From Cryptomeria japonica (Eukaryota; Streptophyta; Pinopsida; Cupressales; Cupressaceae), in assembly GCF_030272615.1 (NCBI RefSeq), contig NC_081406.1:397070439-397134438 (forward strand): a DNA stretch of 64,000 nucleotides, in the 5' to 3' direction. Position 1 is the first letter of the stretch; each line of letters begins with the position of its first letter. The notes beneath the pieces are model-generated. The model did not search any database. It was not told the origin of the DNA and worked only from the letters and a program-made list of their open reading frames with translations. Made by a program: the position numbers and the translations under genes. Of the stretch, positions 1 to 9,908 are shown in pieces.

Positions 1-1462
1 CCTCCCCAGTATCCATAGCCACTTCACCTACACCACCCTCTCCAGTAGCCCCCTCCCCTCTATCCATCGGGATCTCCCTCTCCATCCCCCTCCCACTCAG
101 CTGAACTCCTCCCTGTATCAATGGTCCCTGTGATATCTGTATAGGTAGTCCACCTCTCCCTCTCCGCTGACTCCGCATCCCCAACCCTCCTCCTCCTCCT
201 CCTCCTCCACCTCCTCCTCCTCCACCTCCTCCACCTCCACCTGCCCTCAGTCCTTGACCTCCTGCCCTCCTCCATCTTTGTCCCCTCTCATCCTCAAAAT
301 TCAGGATCGGCTCTGCTGGATCAGATATCCATAAGATCGGGTGCGCTACACGGTACTGCGTGTACTCATCTGTAACACCTGCATCCACGACCCTCGGTTG
401 TATGTCCCACAGTCTCACCTGTAGTGTCCGGAACTCTGCCAGTGCCTGATCATATGGTAGCACTGGCCCCCATGCGCACCTCTCCCGAATAACTCGAGCA
501 TACTCTCCTGATCCACTGGGCAGTCCTTGCTGCTGTCCAAACTATCTCAGCACTCTCCCGGGCACCTGTCTCTCCACATGGTATGAGGTCCTCCCAATGA
601 GGAATCGAGTCATAAAAACATAAGGCAGTGCCTCTACATCATCATCCCATGGCTCACACTCCAAGTATGGTCGCCATATCACTACATCCAGATCATCCAG
701 TGCCTACCACCACCACTCTAACTTCCCCAGGTGGGGCTGACTCATCATGCCGCTATACATGAACATGTAAGGCTGGTCTACTGTGCGAAATCTCAGACTC
801 ACTGGTCGAGTCACTGGTAGATGCTCCCAGGCCCAAATATGCAGTAGTGTCATGCCCACTGCTAAGGAACCTCTTTCCCGGTACACAACCTCATGGAGCT
901 CCTGATACAGGTGTGCCAGCACGCATGACCCCCACGCAAATCAGGTCCCCTCGGTCATCATCATCTTGATAACCTGTTTCCATCCCACGGCCAAACCATG
1001 TGATCGCCTATCAGGACAAAGCAATCCTCCCACGATACCGGACAAAACTGTTGGAAGAGGCTCATATAACGCCGCTATCTCCTCCCAGGCAATGGAACCA
1101 TCATCAATGAAAACATCCTCATCAAAAATCCTCTGTACTGAAAGAGTCCCCCAGGATCTATCATATGTGACTAGCTCCCCCCGAATTGGAATCTGCAGGA
1201 TGCGCCACACATCCTCTAGGGTCACTATCATCTCCCCCTGTGCCAGATGGAAGGTGCACGTCTCGCTGTGCCACCGCTCTACTAATGTTGTGATCAATCT
1301 GTGATTCATATGAATCACGGGCATGTGTATCACCTCATATAGTCTCGTCATGGCAATGCAGTCTATCTCTACCTGTGTCAATCAATCCTGCAACCCCTGT
1401 GTCGTAGGATGTCTCTCATGTAACTACAACATGCCCAGCTCCTCCTGCACATGGATATTCAT
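1..1462 (-). pseudogene. Antisense plant mobile domain (PMD/MAIN-like) ORF, degenerate and cut by the window edge
   Basis: One minus-strand frame runs from an ATG at 1462 to the window start. It resembles the plant mobile domain (PF10536, MAIN-like/aminotransferase-like) family, with the motif VTLEDVWRILQIPI near 1220-1180 and a later W-rich region. The C-terminal part holds about 19 consecutive Gly codons (GGN) near 185-240, followed by an Arg/Gly/Glu-rich tail. In-frame stops occur near 1426 and 1382, at 941-943, near 702 and near 549. Each can be explained as a single C-to-T change in a CAG or CGA codon, so this is a decayed gene. It lies antisense to the polypurine tract and LTR that begin at 2591, the position of the additional antisense ORF of Tat/Ogre Gypsy elements. 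MAIN-type proteins have been linked to silencing and meristem maintenance; the role of element-borne copies is unknown. Confidence 0.72.
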
Positions 1463-1730
1463 CAATCACCATTAGTTGTTTTGTTTTGAAACTTTCTTAA
1501 GTTTAAATCTAGACTATCAACAGATACTTTGATCAAGTATCTTCGGATCTCAACAGGTAAGCAATCATGGCCACCTAAACTTCAACGGGCATTTATCCTA
1601 ACAAATGACCTAAGTCTCATCAAGTTGCTATGGTTAAAAACAACTCCCACTTCACCTTGCCATCCATCAATCATTAGCATCGGGAGATTTTCTTCATCCA
1701 AACTGGGGCATCTCTTTATCCTAAAGCAAA
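1463..1730. other. Non-coding stretch upstream of the antisense ORF
   Basis: No convincing coding capacity on either strand. It lies between the ATG of the mobile-domain pseudogene and the first AGCGCT repeat, so it would be that ORF's proximal promoter or leader if it was ever transcribed. Confidence 0.4.
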
Positions 1731-2038
1731 AGCGCTATTTTACCATCAAAAGCGCTAGTTTCCCAACAATAGCGCTACAACCCTAACAAAAATGCTCAAT
1801 CAGCTATCCCATAGCGCTAAAACTACAAATGCGCTCAAACAACTACACAGTAGCACTAATAAAGTTCAATAGCGCTCAAACATTTCCTCAATAGCGCTTA
1901 TTCATCAACAACGCTTAAACTTGCATACAATAGCTCTACAGCAAAGCAAAAGCGCTCAAACAATGGGGCAATAGCGCCATTGCGGTGTAGTAGCGCTAGT
2001 TCATGGAGCAAAAGTGCCAAAACCGTAGTTCCAGCGAT
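1731..2038. repeat. Phased array of 16 AGCGCT or AGCGCT-like palindromes at ~20-bp spacing
   Basis: Perfect AGCGCT hexamers start at 1731, 1751, 1771, 1813, 1871, 1893, 1951 and 1992. One- or two-base variants start at 1791, 1830, 1852, 1910, 1932, 1973, 2013 and 2033. The intervals are 20, 20, 20, 22, 17, 22, 19, 22, 17, 22, 19, 22, 19, 21 and 20, mean about 20.1 bp. Past 1791 the intervals mostly pair into a ~40-bp dimer. The spacer is A/C-rich and poorly conserved. Several variants are explained by C-to-T or G-to-A changes. Twenty base pairs is about two helical turns, and 20 is not a multiple of three, so coding constraint is unlikely. The array lies upstream of the antisense mobile-domain ORF and before the 3' LTR. 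Confidence 0.85.
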
Positions 2039-2590
2039 CTTGCTCTGACTCGACTTGGACTCAACTAAAAACATATCAAAAATGCATCCAAATTAAAATT
2101 TTGAATTTGTGTACTGCTGGTCCATAGTCATTTGGGCGATGGAACCATCGGACTTGCTCAAATCTGTGCTCTGCAATCGGTATCGGCATCCTAACTGCTA
2201 CTCACTCCTCCAAAATGTCACTCTCAGAGCTCTGGTTTTACACTGGTCGTGGTCACAAATGATCCTGTTTTCATCCCTTTCACCCCATTTATACCCTTTG
2301 TCGTTACCATAACTTCCCCCTCATTCACCGTCGTGGTCCCTGTGAACTTCCCAAGCCCCCCATTTCTCCCTTTTACCCCCGATTTCTTCTATTTTTCACC
2401 CGTAAGGCTAACTCCTTCTCTTCTACCACCCTGCCAATTTTCATTCTTTTTCGAGAGATCGCCCGATTTTTCAAAATTTTGCGGCCCATCTCTCGAGGGG
2501 GCATACCACCCATTAAATTTATATTTTATGGGGCATTTCTTCACACCAGTTTTTCTTTCTTTGAAACGACGCGATAAACCGCACCGTCTC
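2039..2590. other. Spacer between the palindrome array and the polypurine tract
   Basis: Pyrimidine-rich on the plus strand (many CCCC and TTTT runs). The open frames here look like by-products of that composition, with no recognisable domain. In Tat-type elements such sequence separates the additional ORF from the 3' LTR. Confidence 0.4.
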
Positions 2591-2603
2591 AAAGAGGGGC
2601 AAA
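2591..2603 (+). promoter_or_regulatory. Polypurine tract of a plus-strand Gypsy element
   Basis: AAAGAGGGGCAAA directly precedes TGTAGTCACAC, the expected arrangement of a plus-strand primer and LTR start. A near-identical tract in opposite orientation sits at 52984-53000 beside another LTR and another antisense mobile-domain ORF, which supports the reading. Confidence 0.75.
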
Positions 2604-3974
2604 TGTAGTCACACAAATCTGTCCAGCTTAATTAAATAAATATTCGCTATTTATTTGATTAAAAATGCACTAGCCACCAGTTAATTAAATTAATATTTAA
2701 TTAATTCATCCCCAAACATTCTTCTATTAATTAAATAAATTATTCAATTTATTTAATTAATTCATTAAATCAAATTCAAATCAATTAAATAAATAAAATC
2801 TATTTATTTAATAAAATCCCCTTTTCCTCTTTTAAATAAATTAAATAAAACATTTATTTAAATCATTACCCTCCCCCACTTGCATTTTCCTACAAATGCA
2901 ACTTGCACACATTTATTGAAATAAATGAATTTTTATTTTAATAAAATCCTATTTTCCCTCACCCACCAAATCCACTTGCAAAATCTAATCCCCTTCTAGA
3001 TTCTTCTAACCCCTTCCTAATTAACCTAATCCATCCCGTAATTATTGTCACATTCCTAAGCAAAATGGAGTCATTTCTCAAAGACTTCAAAAGTCTTTAA
3101 AAAATATTTAATGCTTTGTGTGTTCAACAAATTAACCCCCAAAGTCTTCAAAGACCACTAATAGTTCTTACATGACCATTTATGGCTCTTACATAACCAT
3201 TTATGGTTATTTCAAACTTGTCCCCCCAAACATTTATTGTTTTGACCATATTCATCCATTTCACATTTGCACAAGAGTTTATCCATTAGATAAAAGCTTT
3301 ATTCTTTGAATAAAGAGTTTATTCATTCAACTAACCTTGACTTTAACTCCCAAGGTCATATCAAGCATTTAATGCTTATTCCCTCTCCTCTCAACCTATC
3401 TCACATTGACACTTGTCATCCTGGGATTGGGTTGAAAGCCCTCACATGGATTTGAAATCATTCAATCTTGACCCTTGTTGAGATTACTCAATCTCAACCA
3501 TCTATTGCTCCATTTTTCCTATAAATAGAGCCCATTTCTTCATACTCCAGATCCTGAAAACTTGTATGCATTGAAGCTATAGGCATTTTAAGAGAGCATT
3601 TTAGCATAATTAATTAATATCTTGTCATTTTAGATAAAATCAACCATTTTAGTATCAATAGCTTAATATTAGCTTCTTTATTTACATTTAGAGCAATATT
3701 TCAATCTCAAACCTCCATAAGCATCCATAGTGCAAAAAGCTACTGAGAGCTACACTATTTTGGAACTTGGAGAGGAGAGGAACAAGGGAGAAGGAGCTAA
3801 GAGCATGCTAAGAGGCATTTGGAGATGCCTCATTATCTTTATTTCATTAGTTAGATATATTAGCATGATTTTAGTGTCTCTCTTGATATGCCTGTTTAGA
3901 TTAGTTTTTGATTGAATAACACTAACGATTTTCTTGTGTGTCTTGTGTTGTTTATCTTAGACTAACCTTGTCCA
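2604..3974 (+). mobile_element. 3' LTR of a Tat-like Gypsy element (right end uncertain)
   Basis: Begins TGTAGTCACAC after the polypurine tract. It has an AT-rich U3 full of TTAATTAAATAAAT-type runs and a TATA-like TATAAATAG at 3520-3528. The same layout (TGTA start, ATTAAATAAATA-rich U3, TATA box 700-900 bp in) recurs in the solo LTR at 26595-27774 and, inverted, at 52691-52983. The right end is not resolved because LINE sequence begins somewhere between about 3975 and 4100. A 61-codon frame at 3730-3915 has no recognisable domain. Confidence 0.65.
3520..3528 (+). promoter_or_regulatory. TATA box of the Tat-like LTR
   Basis: TATAAATAG preceded by a pyrimidine-rich stretch, about 915 bp into the LTR, a normal position for an LTR promoter. 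No transcript evidence is available. Confidence 0.5.
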
Positions 3975-4102
3975 TTTTGCAGGGCATCAGGAAGAATTGA
4001 GGAAAGATTCAGCAAAAGTTAACAACCCCATGATAGAGCAGATCTGAATAGAGGAATTGAAAGAACAGACTGTATCCTCAAAAGATACAGCCGAAGTGGT
4101 AA

Positions 4103-4606
4103 TTGCTGACACTTTTGCTGGTAAAGAAATGCAAAATAAAGAGGAACAACTTTGAGGAAGGGGAGATCACTAGCTCCCAAGAAGAGAAGACTGACTCATC
4201 CCCATTTATGAATAATATCGAAATGCAAGAAGCTCAAAAATGCACTATAATGGGTATGAACCTTTCAGATTCAGATCAAAATTTAAAAATAGTGAATAGT
4301 GCATCACATGATTCCATAACCCCTAAATGGGGCAATGAAGATGAAATATCTAGACTCCTTAAAAATTCTAAAGTGGTTCTTGAGAAAGAAGTTGACTGGA
4401 AAATTCCAAAATACAGGAACAAGAAAGGTTCCACTCCCTCGGCTTCACAACTTAGGAAATCCAGCAGAATTGCTCAAGTTGATGCTGGGTACATTTCCTC
4501 TTCCCCAGGGCGACCTTCTAACCACAAAGTTAGAGACAAGGAGGCCAGTAAGAACATTGCATATGGGACTCAGAAAACTCTTAAGGAGTTAGGAATCGGT
4601 AAGTAA
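4103..4606 (+). pseudogene. LINE ORF1, C-terminal remnant
   Basis: 167-codon frame, Lys/Glu/Ser-rich with a basic tail, no catalytic motif and no surviving CCHC knuckle. Related coding sequence continues upstream from about 3975 in another frame, broken by one stop and a frameshift, so the true start is lost. Its TAA at 4604-4606 lies two bases before the ATG of the endonuclease frame, the close ORF1/ORF2 packing typical of LINEs. ORF1 proteins bind element RNA. Assignment rests on position and composition rather than a domain match. Confidence 0.5.
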
Positions 4607-4608
4607 CT

Positions 4609-7600
4609 ATGAAGATTATCTCTTGGAATATCAGGGGACTTAATAATCCTCATAAACATGATATTATTAGGAATATGATAAGGGATAGTAAACCTGATGT
4701 TTTTCTAATTCAAGATTCCAAAATGAGCAGAGAAAAAGTTGAAACTCTAAAGTTTTTTAAAAATGGGAGTATCAGTGGTGGAAGCTCGGAAGGTGCTTCA
4801 GGAGGTATAGCTACTATGTGGAATCTCAATAGTGTTAAAGGACATGTTCTTATTCAAGAAATTTTTTTCTCTTGCATTAGATTTGATAATTTAAAAGATG
4901 GAACATCATGGGTCCTCACCAACATATATGCACCCAACACCTTGAAAGCTAGAAACTCCTTCTGGAAAAAACTTATAGAAACTAGGGATAGTTTCAAGAA
5001 TTTCAGTTGGTTGGTCATGGGAGACTTTAATACTCCTTTGAGAGAGGAGGAAAAGTTTGGTGGAAGCCCCTCTCAGTTTGAAAGTAGGTTGGCCCTTATG
5101 GATTTCATAAATACTCAAGCTCTCAATGATGTGGAGATACAGGGATGCAATTACACATGGACTAATAGGAGAACTGGCAATGATCTTATCCAAGTTCGCC
5201 TTGATAGGGCTCTTATTTCTGATGACTGGTTTAAACATTATTTCTGCTCCCTATCTGCTCACATCCGGGTTGGGTCTGATCATTTTCCCATCACTCTCTT
5301 TGTTGATCCTATTAACAGAAGAAGACATTTTCCTTTTAGATTTGAAAAAATGTGGCTTCATCACCCTAATATCACTTGTAATATTCAGAATTGGTGGAAT
5401 ATCCAAGTTGAGGGCACTGCTATGTACAAAGTTGTGAAGAAACTCAAAAGTGTTAAGGACAATATAAGAATCTGGAATAAATCCAGTTTTGGGAACATAT
5501 TTGAGGCCAAAGGTAAAGTCTAAGATGACCTTAAGAAAATACAGGTCCAAATTCAGAAGGATGGTTTCTCTACTGTGTCTATTGCTGAAGAAAATGAGAC
5601 CCTTAAAAAATACCATGAAATCATTGCTAAAGAGGAAACTTTTTAGAAACAGAGATCAAGATGCACTTGGCTAAAGGAAGGAGATAGGAATACAAGATTC
5701 TTTCATATGTCGACTATCAAACATAAAGCAGCAAATAGGATCACTAAACTGGCAGTGGACAGTGGGGAGCTGGTTAAGGAGGAAGAGATAAGGAATGAGG
5801 CCAAAAGGTACTTCTCGGATCTTCTAAAGAGGGATCACAGGTTGGATGCTGATGCTCAATCTTCCTTTCTTCAAAATATTCCTAGCCTCATTAATGAGCA
5901 AATGAATGCCTCCCTTTCTTCCATACCTTCGATCATGGAAATAAAAAATGCTATTTTTTCCTTTGATGGTAATAAAGCTCCTAGTCCAAATGGCTTCCCC
6001 ATGTTCTTCTTCCAAGATTTCTGGGACATTGTAGGGAAAGATGTTTCCAAAGGGGTTAAGGAGTTTTTTGGGGCTAGAAGACTTTTGAAAGAAATTAATG
6101 GCACTTTCATTACACTCATTCCCAAAATTCAAGGTGCTAACTCCATGGACAAATTCAGACCAATCAGCTTATATAACTCATTTTATAAGATTATCTCCAA
6201 GGTTCTTACTACCAGAATCCTGACTGTCCTTTCCTCTTTGATTAATCATCAGCAAAATGGTTTTGTCCCAGGAAGAAAAATTCTTGACTCCATTATTACT
6301 GTCCATGAGAATATTCATTCTCTTGTAAGGGGCAAGAAACAGGGTCTCATCCTCAAGCTTGATCTCTCTAAGGCCTATGACCAGGTTGATTGGTCTTTTC
6401 TTGTGAAGGTTCTTGTGGCTTATGGCTTCTCCTCCAAATGTGTTGACCTCTTCAATCAGCTTATTACCTCAGCCTCTTTTTCTATTCTTGTCAATGGATC
6501 ACCATCCCCCTTCTTTCAAGCGTCTAGAGGATTGAGGCAAGGGGATCCAATTTCTCCTATCCTCTTCATTATTATGGCTGAATATTTTGGTAGGTATATG
6601 GAAAGCACGGTGATGCGAGGATCTTTTAAGGGACTGCAACCTTCTTCAGCTGATCATACCTGTTCTCACCAACAGTTTGTGGATGATACCATTGTCATGG
6701 GGGAATCAAGTATCTCAGAAGCTAGAACCCTGAAGGACACTCTTTGTAAGTTTGCCTTTGCATCTGGTCAGCTCATTAATTGGGTCAAAAGTGAAGTTTT
6801 TTTTATCAATACTCCAGAGAGAAGACAACATAGAATCAACAGAATTCTGGAATGTCGGATTGCTGATCTTCCTGCCACTTATCTTGGCCTCCCATTGGGC
6901 ATTGCTCCTCCTGATTCTTTTTGGAGCTCCCTGGTGGATAAATTTCATAAAAAGCTAGCTAGTTGGAAAGGAGCCCTTTTAAGTTAGGCTAGAAAGCTTC
7001 AACTTCTAAAGGCTTCCCTTCAAAGCATACCTATCTATGCCCTTAGCCTTTTCAGAATTCCAGTAAAGTATGCTAATGCTATTGAAAAAATTCAAAGAAA
7101 TTTTCTCTGGTCAGGGGTTGAGGAAAAGAAAAGAATATCTCTCGTGGCTTGGGATCAAGTATGCAGACTGAAAAGTAAAGGTGGTCTAGGACTGAGAAGA
7201 ATCCGGACCCTAAATGAAGCTCTCCTGTCTAAATAGGTTTGGAGAATGTTCCACTCAGATAGTGAATGGTATAAAATCTGGAGAGGTAAGTATTCTCTTT
7301 TGTCCTCTTCTCTTTCCTCTTTTATCAATTCTGATATTAGCATGAATGGGTCCCATATCTGGAATCATGCCTCTAAGTGTAGAGACAACATTGCTAAAGG
7401 GGTTATATGGAAAGTAGGCAATGGTAGAAAAATTAAATTTTGGGAAGATCCCTGGCTTTTTGATAAATATTTGATTGACATCCTGGAATGGGCCCCTTAT
7501 GCCTCCTCCTGTATTAGAAATTTTGGTCCTTTAGTTGAATTGTATTGGATAGGAAATAAATGGCAGAATATTGAAAGTATCCACCCAAATCTTATTAAGC

Positions 7601-8823
7601 TTAAAAACCATCTGTCATCGGTCTAGTTGAATAAAGAGGAAGACTCCCTCATTTGGAAATATGAACCTAAAGGTAATATTACTGTCTCTTCTATGTATGG
7701 TGTTCTCTCCCCTGCCCCTCCTGAAAATCCTTTCTGGTCTAAAGCTTGGATTAAGGGTCTAGTTCCTAAAATCAATTTTTTCTATTGGAATATTCTTCAA
7801 AATAAAATCTTGACCTTAGATAACCTAAAGGGCAGAGGTTTTGCTTTCCCTAATAGATGTGCTCTATGTCTTGAGAAGGAAGAGTCTGTGGACCATCTGG
7901 CCATCCACTGTTCCTATTCTGCTTCTATCTGGGAAAGATTTCTTAAGAGTTTTTGCATTGATTGGGTGTTTCCTAACACTATCAGTGATTTGTTCTACTC
8001 CTGGAATTATCATTGGTCTAACTCCTTTTTGAGAGCTCTATGGTAGCTATCTCTCCCTCACATTCTGTGGGGGTTATGGAAAGAAAGAAACAATCGTATT
8101 TTCAGGGACAGTTCTCTTACTCAGGATATTATTTTCCAGAAAATAAAATGGGCTATAATGGAGAACATTAGGATCATTGGGGCCCCCTGCTTTTCGGCCA
8201 ACCCTTTGGAATCTCATATTTTAAGTTCCTGGTGTTTGAAGACTGTTGACAGTTTTGATCCCAAACAAAACAAAAGATTAGAAGCAAGATGGCAAACTCC
8301 CCCTCATGGTTGGTTTAAAGTCAATTTCGATGGTGTTGCAAAAGGTAATCTGGGCCCTGCGGGATGTGGAGCTATTCTTAGAGATGATAAAGGTATATGT
8401 AAGGAAATGATTGCTATTCCAATAGGAAGCCAAACAAACCACAAGGCAGAAGAAATGGTAGCTCTCCAAGGCATTCTCCTCGCAAAAAGATGAAATTGCC
8501 CCTACCTATGGATTGAAGGGGACTCTAACAACATCATTAAATGCCTCAAGGGGACCTCTAAGCCCTCATGGTCTATCAATAACATTATAAAGGCTGCTAG
8601 AGACCTCATTAACACTTTTGAGAAAAGTTTCATATCTCATATTTACCGTGAAGCTAATGGTTCTACTGACTGGGCAACCAATGTGGCGGTCAATCAAGAT
8701 GAATTGATTACTTGGAAGGGAGAACAGGGCCTCCAAGAGGATGTCAGATTAATCATTTTTAAGGATCGATACAATATCACCCCAAAGATCATTAATGGTC
8801 AAAATAATAATGAAACAGATTAA
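4609..8823 (+). pseudogene. LINE ORF2: endonuclease, reverse transcriptase, zinc finger and RNase H
   Basis: A single frame (ATG 4609 to TAA 8821) holds all domains. The endonuclease (about 4609-5310) has SWNIRGLNN, YAPN, GDFNTPL and SDHFPI; the usual Glu of the E-T-K motif reads as Asp (QDSKM). The reverse transcriptase (about 5940-6990) has QNGFVPGR, KLDLSKAYDQVDW, RQGDPISP and FVDD in place of the common FADD. A C-x2-C…H-x4-C finger lies near 7840-7920. RNase H (about 8310-8700) has FDGVAKGNLGPAGCG, KAEEM and GDSNN. In-frame stops at 5521, 5644, 6985, 7234, 7624, 8044 and 8491 are each one C-to-T or G-to-A step from a family-typical codon (Gln, Trp or Arg). The enzyme would nick DNA and prime reverse transcription in the nucleus; this copy is dead. 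Confidence 0.9.
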
Positions 8824-8877
8824 AAGGAGTGCTTCGAGCTATTCTAATATTGTCAGTACCAGTTTCCAGATTCTGGA

Positions 8878-9134
8878 AACTATCAGCAGAACCTAGTTTC
8901 TGGAAATTATCAGCAGAATCCAGACTCTAGAAACTATCAACAGGAAAACTATCAGAAGAACCCAGTTTCTAGAAATTATCAGTAGAATCCAGACTCTAGA
9001 AACTATCAGCAGGAAAACTATCAGCAGAACCCAGTTTCTGGAAATTATCAGCAGAATCCAGATTCTGGAAACTATCAGCAGAACCCAGACTCTGGAAACT
9101 ATCAACAGAATTCAGATTCTGGAAACTATCAGCA
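8878..9134 (+). repeat. 27-bp minisatellite encoding a Gln/Asn-rich NYQQNPDSG repeat
   Basis: Eleven NYQ cores, most within NYQQNPDSG or NYQQNPVSG, with two NYQQE variants that create a 69-bp super-repeat present twice. The repeat is in the same frame as the upstream LINE ORF2, separated from it by stops at 8821 and 8845; one internal CAG has become TAG. The 27-bp unit and frame retention point to protein-level selection before decay. The composition resembles prion-like low-complexity tails. Confidence 0.8.
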
Positions 9135-9163
9135 TTGGCGAAGGGAAGTCTACAGCAGATTAT

Positions 9164-9595
9164 GTGGAGGATTTGACCAAAACTATTGCTAGAGCTGAAA
9201 ATATGAGAGAATCCAACCTCAGATTTGAGCAAATTGAGAAAGATCTGATTGAGAGGAAAGCTAATGCCAATGCTATGGATCAAACAATGACAAAAACTGT
9301 TAATAAAGTTAGCAAAATTGAGGAATGGCTTAAAATTATCACCGAGAAAAGCTTAAACATTTTGAAGGCCTCTGCTAGCAAAACCAAAACCCTCATCAAC
9401 AATTTGGAGGAGAAGGATACCCCGGAAATTGACCCTGACACTGAAGGAACGGGAGATTTTCAAGGACCTAGAACAAGAACTAGTGGTAAAAAGAAGGAGA
9501 AGAAGCCAAATAAGGACTTGGATGAACTTAAAGCTGCTCTGGCCAACTACAACCAGCTGATGATTAAGGCAGAGGACCTCCTGAAGGCCTTATAA
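9164..9595 (+). CDS. Unrecognised charged, coiled-coil-like ORF downstream of LINE ORF2
   Basis: A 143-codon open frame without internal stops. The same frame is open about 9 codons upstream of this ATG, so the real N-terminus may lie in the repeat region after a frameshift. The protein is Lys/Glu-rich. Its first ~85 residues have the heptad-like spacing of Leu, Ile and Val expected for a coiled coil. A basic KKKEKKPNK-type stretch near residues 110-118 is followed by a second helical segment ending in DLLKAL. No enzymatic motif is visible and I do not recognise the family. It lies between the RNase H/NYQQN region and the LINE's T-rich 3' end, so it may be an extra LINE module or a captured host fragment. 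Confidence 0.45.
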   Translation: MEDLTKTIARAENMRESNLRFEQIEKDLIERKANANAMDQTMTKTVNKVSKIEEWLKIITEKSLNILKASASKTKTLINNLEEKDTPEIDPDTEGTGDFQGPRTRTSGKKKEKKPNKDLDELKAALANYNQLMIKAEDLLKAL

Positions 9596-9886
9596 TTGTG
9601 CAGTGTTATCTTTGGTTTCTTCATTTTATTGTTTCTACCCTCTACTGTCCTTTCTGTTTACTGGCTTTATTGCCAGTCTTTGTTTTAGTTGTTCTTTCAT
9701 GGTCTGGATTCTCTTTGATGATCTTGTTTAATCTCCTTTGTTAAAGGTTTTAGATCCTTAAAACCTACTTTTCCTATTAATTAGAACACAACAATTTGTA
9801 AGAGTCTCCACCTTCTTTTCTGAAAGAAGGAAAAATCAATTTTGACTAGAGATTTTAGAATAGACTTAACAAAATATTTCAAAATT
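9596..9886. other. LINE 3' untranslated region and flank
   Basis: T-rich, no coding capacity. The stretch to about 9780 reads like a LINE 3' UTR; the rest may belong to the element whose primer-binding-site-like motif follows. Confidence 0.4.
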
Positions 9887-9906
9887 GTCTCTAGCAGAGT
9901 CGCCAA
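9887..9906 (-). promoter_or_regulatory. Primer-binding-site-like motif of a minus-strand Gypsy element
   Basis: The minus strand reads TTGGCGACTCTGCTAGAGAC, resembling the tRNA-Arg-type primer site I recall for Ogre/Tat Gypsy elements. It sits two bases from a TGTTGG terminus, the expected spacing for a primer site beside a 5' LTR. No coding region of this element survives to the left, where the LINE lies. Confidence 0.5.
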
Positions 9907-9908
9907 TT

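Larger units (their letters stand above)
3975..9780 (+). mobile_element. L1-type plant LINE with RNase H, degenerate; borders approximate
   Basis: Contains in order an ORF1 remnant, an apurinic-type endonuclease, a reverse transcriptase, a zinc-knuckle-like segment and an RNase H domain, the order of plant L1-clade LINEs that carry RNase H. It abuts the Tat-like LTR on its left. The 5' end looks truncated because only the C-terminal part of ORF1 is present. A T-rich 3' stretch runs to about 9780. I found neither a clear poly(A) tail nor a target-site duplication, so both borders are estimates. Confidence 0.75.

Noticed and set aside
966-1304. 112-codon plus-strand frame
   Set aside because: Shadow of the minus-strand mobile-domain ORF.
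1731-2038. CRISPR-like array
   Set aside because: The conserved core is only 6 bp, the spacers are not unique 30-mers, and the context is a plant retroelement.
2249-2616. Overlapping plus and minus frames of 119 and 75 codons
   Set aside because: Pyrimidine-rich spacer before the polypurine tract, no domain, overlapping on opposite strands.
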